DNA from: Planctomycetaceae bacterium
GTDB taxonomy: Bacteria > Planctomycetota > Planctomycetia > Pirellulales > Thermoguttaceae
Length of the DNA: 7,878 nucleotides
NCBI GenBank assembly: GCA_031283515.1
Contig: JAITBS010000235.1
Coordinates: 1 to 7,878 of the forward strand
Reading direction: 5' to 3'
This document shows positions 4,752 through 7,878 of the stretch, one piece after another (position 1 is the first letter of the stretch; each line of letters starts with the position of its first letter). The translations under genes and the position numbers were made by a program. The notes beneath the pieces are model-generated. The model was given only the letters and a program-made list of their open reading frames with translations. It was not told where the DNA came from and made no database searches.

Positions 4752-4770
4752 GCGCCGTTGCGAGCGGCGC
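4752..4770 (-). terminator. GC-rich hairpin 12 bp after the hppA stop
   Basis: Inverted repeat GCGCCG (4752-4757) and CGGCGC (4765-4770) with a 7-base loop, the first structure after the hppA stop codon in the minus direction. It has no T-run on the minus side (ACAAAAAAGG follows). Together with the hairpin at 4713-4737 it probably forms the 3' end of the hppA transcript, but the termination mechanism is not evident. Confidence 0.4.
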
Positions 4771-4782
4771 GGTTTAGCTACT

Positions 4783-7293
4783 TTACGACTTTACCGGAAT
4801 CCGCATCTTGTAGAACGAACGCCAGACAAAGAACAAACCAATTGCTAAGAACACTAAGGCAACAACCCAAGTAATACTTGCATATTGTCCTGGTTCCGTT
4901 TTGCCGTCAACCGTAACGTACTTCATGGCAATGGCAATTTCCGTTGCGAGAAGTCCGAACAAAGTTGAAAACTTGATAATTGGGTTGAGTGAAACCGACG
5001 AAGTATCTTTGAAAGGATCGCCGACCGTATCACCGACAACCGATGCAGCGTGTAAGTCTGAACCTTTTTCTTTCAAATCAACTTCGACAACTTTTTTAGC
5101 GTTATCCCAAGCACCTCCGGCATTCGCCATATAAATCGCTTGAAACAGACCGAAAATCGCTATCGACACAAGATAGGCGACAAAGAAATTCGGATCAATA
5201 AATGCAAACGCCAATGTCAATGAGAACAACGCCAAAAAGATGTTCCACATTCCCTTTTGAGCATATTGTGTACAAATTTCCACAACCTTTTTTGCATCGT
5301 TAATATCTGCTTCGGTTTTGTTCATATCAAAATTCTTTTTGATAAATTCGACCGCTTCATAAGCTCCGGTTGTTACAGCTTGTGTTGCTGCACCGGAAAA
5401 CCAGAAGATGACGGCACCGCCGCAAATCAAACCGAGAATAACGGGAGCTTGAGTCAGATCAAGATTCAAAATTTTGAGTTGGTCAAGCAACAGAATAATC
5501 GCAAAGATCATTGTTGTTGCTCCGGCAACAGCAGTTCCAATCAAGACCGGTTTGGCGGTGGCTTTGAACGTATTTCCGGCTCCATCGTTGGCTTCGAGAC
5601 ACCATTTACTGTGTTCAAAGTCCACATCAAAATCATAATCTTTTTTCAATTCCTCTTTAATACCCGGAACCGATTCAATTTGTGACAGTTCAAAAATTGA
5701 CTGGGCATTATCTGTAACAGGTCCGTAACTGTCCACTGCAATTGTTACAGGTCCCATACCAAGAAAACCAAACGCAACTAAACCGAATGCGAAAATCGGA
5801 GCGTGTGCGCCAAGAAACTCAAAACCGGATAACTGAGTAATAGCATAAGCAACCGCCATCAAAACAGCAATCAAACCGCCAGTCCAGAATGCACTGAAAT
5901 TACCGGCAATAATACCGGACAAAATATTCAGAGATGCTCCGCCTTCACGTGATGCCGTAACAACTTCCTGAACATGTTTCGATTTTGACGAGGTGAAAAT
6001 TTTTGTAAATTCAGGAATTAACACAGCTGCCAATGTTCCGCAGGTAATAACTGTAGCAAGTTTCCACCATGCTCCATTGGGAAGTTGACCAAGCATTAAC
6101 GCACTGAAAATATACGAAACAGCAATACAAAGAATTGCCGCCCACCAAATCAGAGAGGTTAATGGTTCTTCAAAGTTAAATTGTTTTTGATTGGAGTATT
6201 TCTTTTCAGCAATCGACTGATTAATGAAGTAAGCAACACCGGAAAGACAACCCATCAAAATCCGCATAAAGAAAATCCAAGTAATTAACATTGCCTGCAA
6301 ACTTGCTGCAGTCAGAGTTTTCAATCCCTCGATTTGATGTAACGGTTCAATGGTTTTATCGGTGATCGCTAATACGATAAATGAAATAAGCGCAACTCCT
6401 GTAACACCATAAGTTTCAAAACCATCTGCGGTCGGACCAACACTATCACCGGCGTTATCACCGGTACAGTCAGCAATGACGCCGGGGTTACGCGGGTCGT
6501 CTTCACCGACTTTGAAAACAATTTTCATCAAGTCGGAACCAATGTCGGCAATCTTGGTGAAAATACCACCGGCAATACGCAAAGCACTCGCTCCAAGTGA
6601 TTCACCAATAGCAAAACCAAGAAAACAAATACCAACGGTTTCGCGAGGAACAATAAGAAGAATAAGCACCATCACGATCAATTCCAACGAAATAAGGAAA
6701 AGACCAACGGACATACCGGCTTGTAACGGAATATTAACAACATCCCAAGCCTTACCTCGTAATGAAGCAAATGCCGTTCTGGAATTAGCGTAAGTGTTCA
6801 AGCGGATACCGTACCAAGCAACAGATGTCGAACCTGCCATACCAATAACAGCAAAGATCAAGACCTGTACCAGGAGTGACCAGGGATTCGCTGCGTGTTC
6901 GCCTTCTGCATGGGACTGGGTACCAAACCATTGCGGCGCAAACACATATACAAAATAGGCAGCAGCAATAAAGAGAAACAAAAAGAAAAGAAACTTAATT
7001 TGTTTCGCTAAATACGTACGGCACGTTGTGTAGATAATTTCGGCAACATCAGACATCCGTTTGTGAACAGGCAATGCTTTAATTTTACCGAAAAAGTAAA
7101 TACTTATGCCAAGAATGACAAAAGTAAACACAAGACCGATCCAAAGAAGGATGTCCCCTTTAATCCCGAAAAGATAAGCGAAATCCCCTGCGCTCATCTC
7201 AGGAATTTTAAGATCCGCCTCGCTTCCGAAAACCGATAATCCGGTCAACAGGAAAACAAACAAAGGAAATAACAATCGACTCAAATTTTTCAT
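4783..7293 (-). CDS. hppA: Membrane-bound ion-translocating pyrophosphatase
   Basis: An 836-aa integral membrane pyrophosphatase that hydrolyses PPi and pumps H+ (or Na+) across the membrane. About 16 hydrophobic segments are visible. Catalytic signatures are EDDPRNPGVIADCTGDNAGD at 264-283 followed by SVGPTADGFETYGVT, then DSYGPVTDNA at 521-530, MANAGGAWDNAKK at 722-734 and GDTVGDPFKDTSSVSLNPII at 754-773. At the site that separates K+-dependent from K+-independent enzymes it reads GNTFKA (573-578), with Lys577 as in K+-independent ones. It is longer than most bacterial homologues (roughly 670-750 aa), with a signal-like N-terminus (1-24) and extra residues around 120-137 and 535-570. GPTADGFETYGVT resembles the divergent Chlorobium-type, Na+-regulated H+-PPase branch, as I recall it. 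The ion specificity is not settled by sequence. No clear Shine-Dalgarno precedes the ATG. Confidence 0.97.
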   Translation of the reverse strand: MKNLSRLLFPLFVFLLTGLSVFGSEADLKIPEMSAGDFAYLFGIKGDILLWIGLVFTFVILGISIYFFGKIKALPVHKRMSDVAEIIYTTCRTYLAKQIKFLFFLFLFIAAAYFVYVFAPQWFGTQSHAEGEHAANPWSLLVQVLIFAVIGMAGSTSVAWYGIRLNTYANSRTAFASLRGKAWDVVNIPLQAGMSVGLFLISLELIVMVLILLIVPRETVGICFLGFAIGESLGASALRIAGGIFTKIADIGSDLMKIVFKVGEDDPRNPGVIADCTGDNAGDSVGPTADGFETYGVTGVALISFIVLAITDKTIEPLHQIEGLKTLTAASLQAMLITWIFFMRILMGCLSGVAYFINQSIAEKKYSNQKQFNFEEPLTSLIWWAAILCIAVSYIFSALMLGQLPNGAWWKLATVITCGTLAAVLIPEFTKIFTSSKSKHVQEVVTASREGGASLNILSGIIAGNFSAFWTGGLIAVLMAVAYAITQLSGFEFLGAHAPIFAFGLVAFGFLGMGPVTIAVDSYGPVTDNAQSIFELSQIESVPGIKEELKKDYDFDVDFEHSKWCLEANDGAGNTFKATAKPVLIGTAVAGATTMIFAIILLLDQLKILNLDLTQAPVILGLICGGAVIFWFSGAATQAVTTGAYEAVEFIKKNFDMNKTEADINDAKKVVEICTQYAQKGMWNIFLALFSLTLAFAFIDPNFFVAYLVSIAIFGLFQAIYMANAGGAWDNAKKVVEVDLKEKGSDLHAASVVGDTVGDPFKDTSSVSLNPIIKFSTLFGLLATEIAIAMKYVTVDGKTEPGQYASITWVVALVFLAIGLFFVWRSFYKMRIPVKS

Positions 7294-7566
7294 AAGTGTA
7301 ACAAAGTGTTAAAAGTGGATAGTGAATGAAATGGATTGTCGAAACGGAGAACATCTCCATAATCAACGTTCCACCTAATAAACCAAAGCATCGACATTGT
7401 TCGATCACGTTAAAAATTTCGTCTGTAATCTGCAATTGCCTGCTCGGTTGTACGATATAGTTGACAGTTCAATCATCTTATTTTATTGATACTGTCCGTT
7501 AATGTTAATTTTGTTAATGTTAATACTGTTGACATTGTCAGATAAACCTGCTGATAATGTTTACCA
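7294..7566 (-). promoter_or_regulatory. hppA upstream region (non-coding, 273 bp)
   Basis: No convincing gene lies here. This is the only long leader in the window and should hold the hppA promoter. Seen directly: two direct repeats of ATTAACATTAAC (7498-7524), a perfect inverted repeat TGACA-T-TGTCA (7530-7540), and a weak hairpin formed by GATAAAC and GTTTACC around 7542-7564. Possible -35/-10 pairs exist (for example TTGCAG with a TAACGT 17 bases later) but are weak. The leader after them would be long. Confidence 0.45.
7498..7524 (-). repeat. Two direct repeats ATTAACATTAAC upstream of hppA
   Basis: On the minus strand the 12-mer ATTAACATTAAC occurs twice with an AAA spacer (7513-7524 and 7498-7509, 15-bp period). 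Each copy is itself a double ATTAAC, so the hexamer occurs four times. The tandem arrangement at about 200 bp before the hppA start would fit a binding site for a dimeric regulator. The factor is unknown. Confidence 0.55.
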
Positions 7567-7782
7567 TCATGATACAGTGAGCGGTTTTGGTTTTTGCATA
7601 TATTGTACTTTAATGGGTATTTTTTCCCATGTACTAGGTAAAAGGGAACGAATCATATTAAGTCGTTTTTGACTCACATAAACCACAATTTCGCCATCGC
7701 CTATTCCAACACAACGGAACCAAGGATACTGACGAAGTTCGGTATCAAGAGTCATCGCGGCGTGTCGAATATCTGTTTTCAT
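7567..7782 (-). CDS. Conserved-looking small protein (71 aa), function unknown
   Basis: A 71-aa protein with an N-terminal helical part (IRHAAMTLDTELRQYPWFRC) followed by VGIGDGEIVVYVSQKR and a LLPSTWEKIPIKVQYM segment. The order 'VGxGxG-IVVYV...LP..W..IPxxV' recalls small beta-rich proteins and prodomain-like modules in bacterial hypothetical proteins and some trypsin-like peptidases. I recall this pattern only loosely and do not assign a function. The start overlaps the stop of the upstream partial gene as ATGA, which supports a real, translationally coupled gene. No Shine-Dalgarno is seen. hppA follows 273 bp downstream. Confidence 0.7.
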   Translation of the reverse strand: MKTDIRHAAMTLDTELRQYPWFRCVGIGDGEIVVYVSQKRLNMIRSLLPSTWEKIPIKVQYMQKPKPLTVS

Positions 7783-7878
7783 AACCCGTAATTACTTACT
7801 AATTGCATATTAAATGCATGTAAGATGTTTTCAATCGGAAAAATATAACCATAATCTCCCTGATGTGAAGCAGCAAAT
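7779..7878 (-). CDS. C-terminal end of an unidentified gene (partial)
   Basis: The minus frame is open from the window edge to TGA at 7781-7779. It encodes the last 32 residues FAASHQGDYGYIFPIENILH then AFNMQLVSNYGL. It overlaps the start of the 71-aa ORF by 4 bp (ATGA), a typical operon junction, which is the best evidence that it is coding. The tail pattern (YxFPIENILHAFNMQLV) would suit the C-terminal helix of a trypsin-like peptidase, but that is a weak resemblance. The 5' part lies outside the window. Confidence 0.6.
   Translation of the reverse strand, partial: FAASHQGDYGYIFPIENILHAFNMQLVSNYGL

Noticed and set aside
1616..4782. Insertion sequence or prophage remnant carrying the accessory genes
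   Set aside because: No transposase, integrase, terminal inverted repeats or target-site duplication could be found at the borders. The island character rests only on gene content.
7208..7435. 75-aa minus-strand ORF overlapping the hppA start
   Set aside because: It runs in another frame through the first 86 bases of hppA, has no ribosome-binding site or recognisable pattern, and its odd Cys/Phe-rich composition fits a chance frame.
7542..7566. Terminator after the 71-aa ORF
   Set aside because: The GATAAAC/GTTTACC stem is short with a mismatch and no T-run follows on the minus strand.

Overview
All genes that can be supported in this window lie on the minus strand, so transcription runs from high to low coordinates. 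Two bioenergetic housekeeping genes frame the window: a membrane-bound pyrophosphatase (hppA, 4783-7293) and the F1 ATP synthase beta subunit (atpD, 161-1615). The AtpD wording (for example LERAISEKGIYPAVDPLASSSR) and the divergent HppA signature (GPTADGFETYGVT) read to me as a low-GC member of the Planctomycetes/PVC group. This is a memory-based impression, not a search result. The housekeeping genes lack an obvious Shine-Dalgarno sequence, while some accessory genes have strong ones.

The roughly 3 kb between hppA and atpD (1616-4782) is an AT-rich accessory island of about eleven small, tightly packed genes. In transcription order it holds: (i) module C, an intact antitoxin and a ParE/RelE-like toxin interrupted by an in-frame TAA; (ii) module B, antitoxin plus toxin; (iii) module A, antitoxin plus toxin, a recent paralogue of B; (iv) an MNT nucleotidyltransferase / HEPN pair of the MntA-HepT type; (v) three unrecognised small ORFs, two of them paralogues, each followed by the same perfectly conserved 31-bp hairpin element. 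atpD follows after an 83-bp gap.

The most striking structure is the mosaic of modules A and B. The antitoxin 5' part (about 90% identical over 135 bp) and the toxin 3' part (122/124 identical) are shared. The block between them, antitoxin C-terminus plus toxin N-terminus, has diverged strongly. If antitoxin C-termini contact the toxin, as is usual in ParDE/RelBE families, the variable block is the partner-recognition interface, held between two homologous arms. This looks like a specificity-diversification arrangement or partial gene conversion.

Upstream of hppA (7294-7566) is a 273-bp non-coding stretch with two direct copies of ATTAACATTAAC. Beyond it are a small conserved-looking 71-aa ORF and the C-terminal end of another gene that runs off the window, overlapping by ATGA. 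No tRNA, rRNA, CRISPR array or transposase was found.
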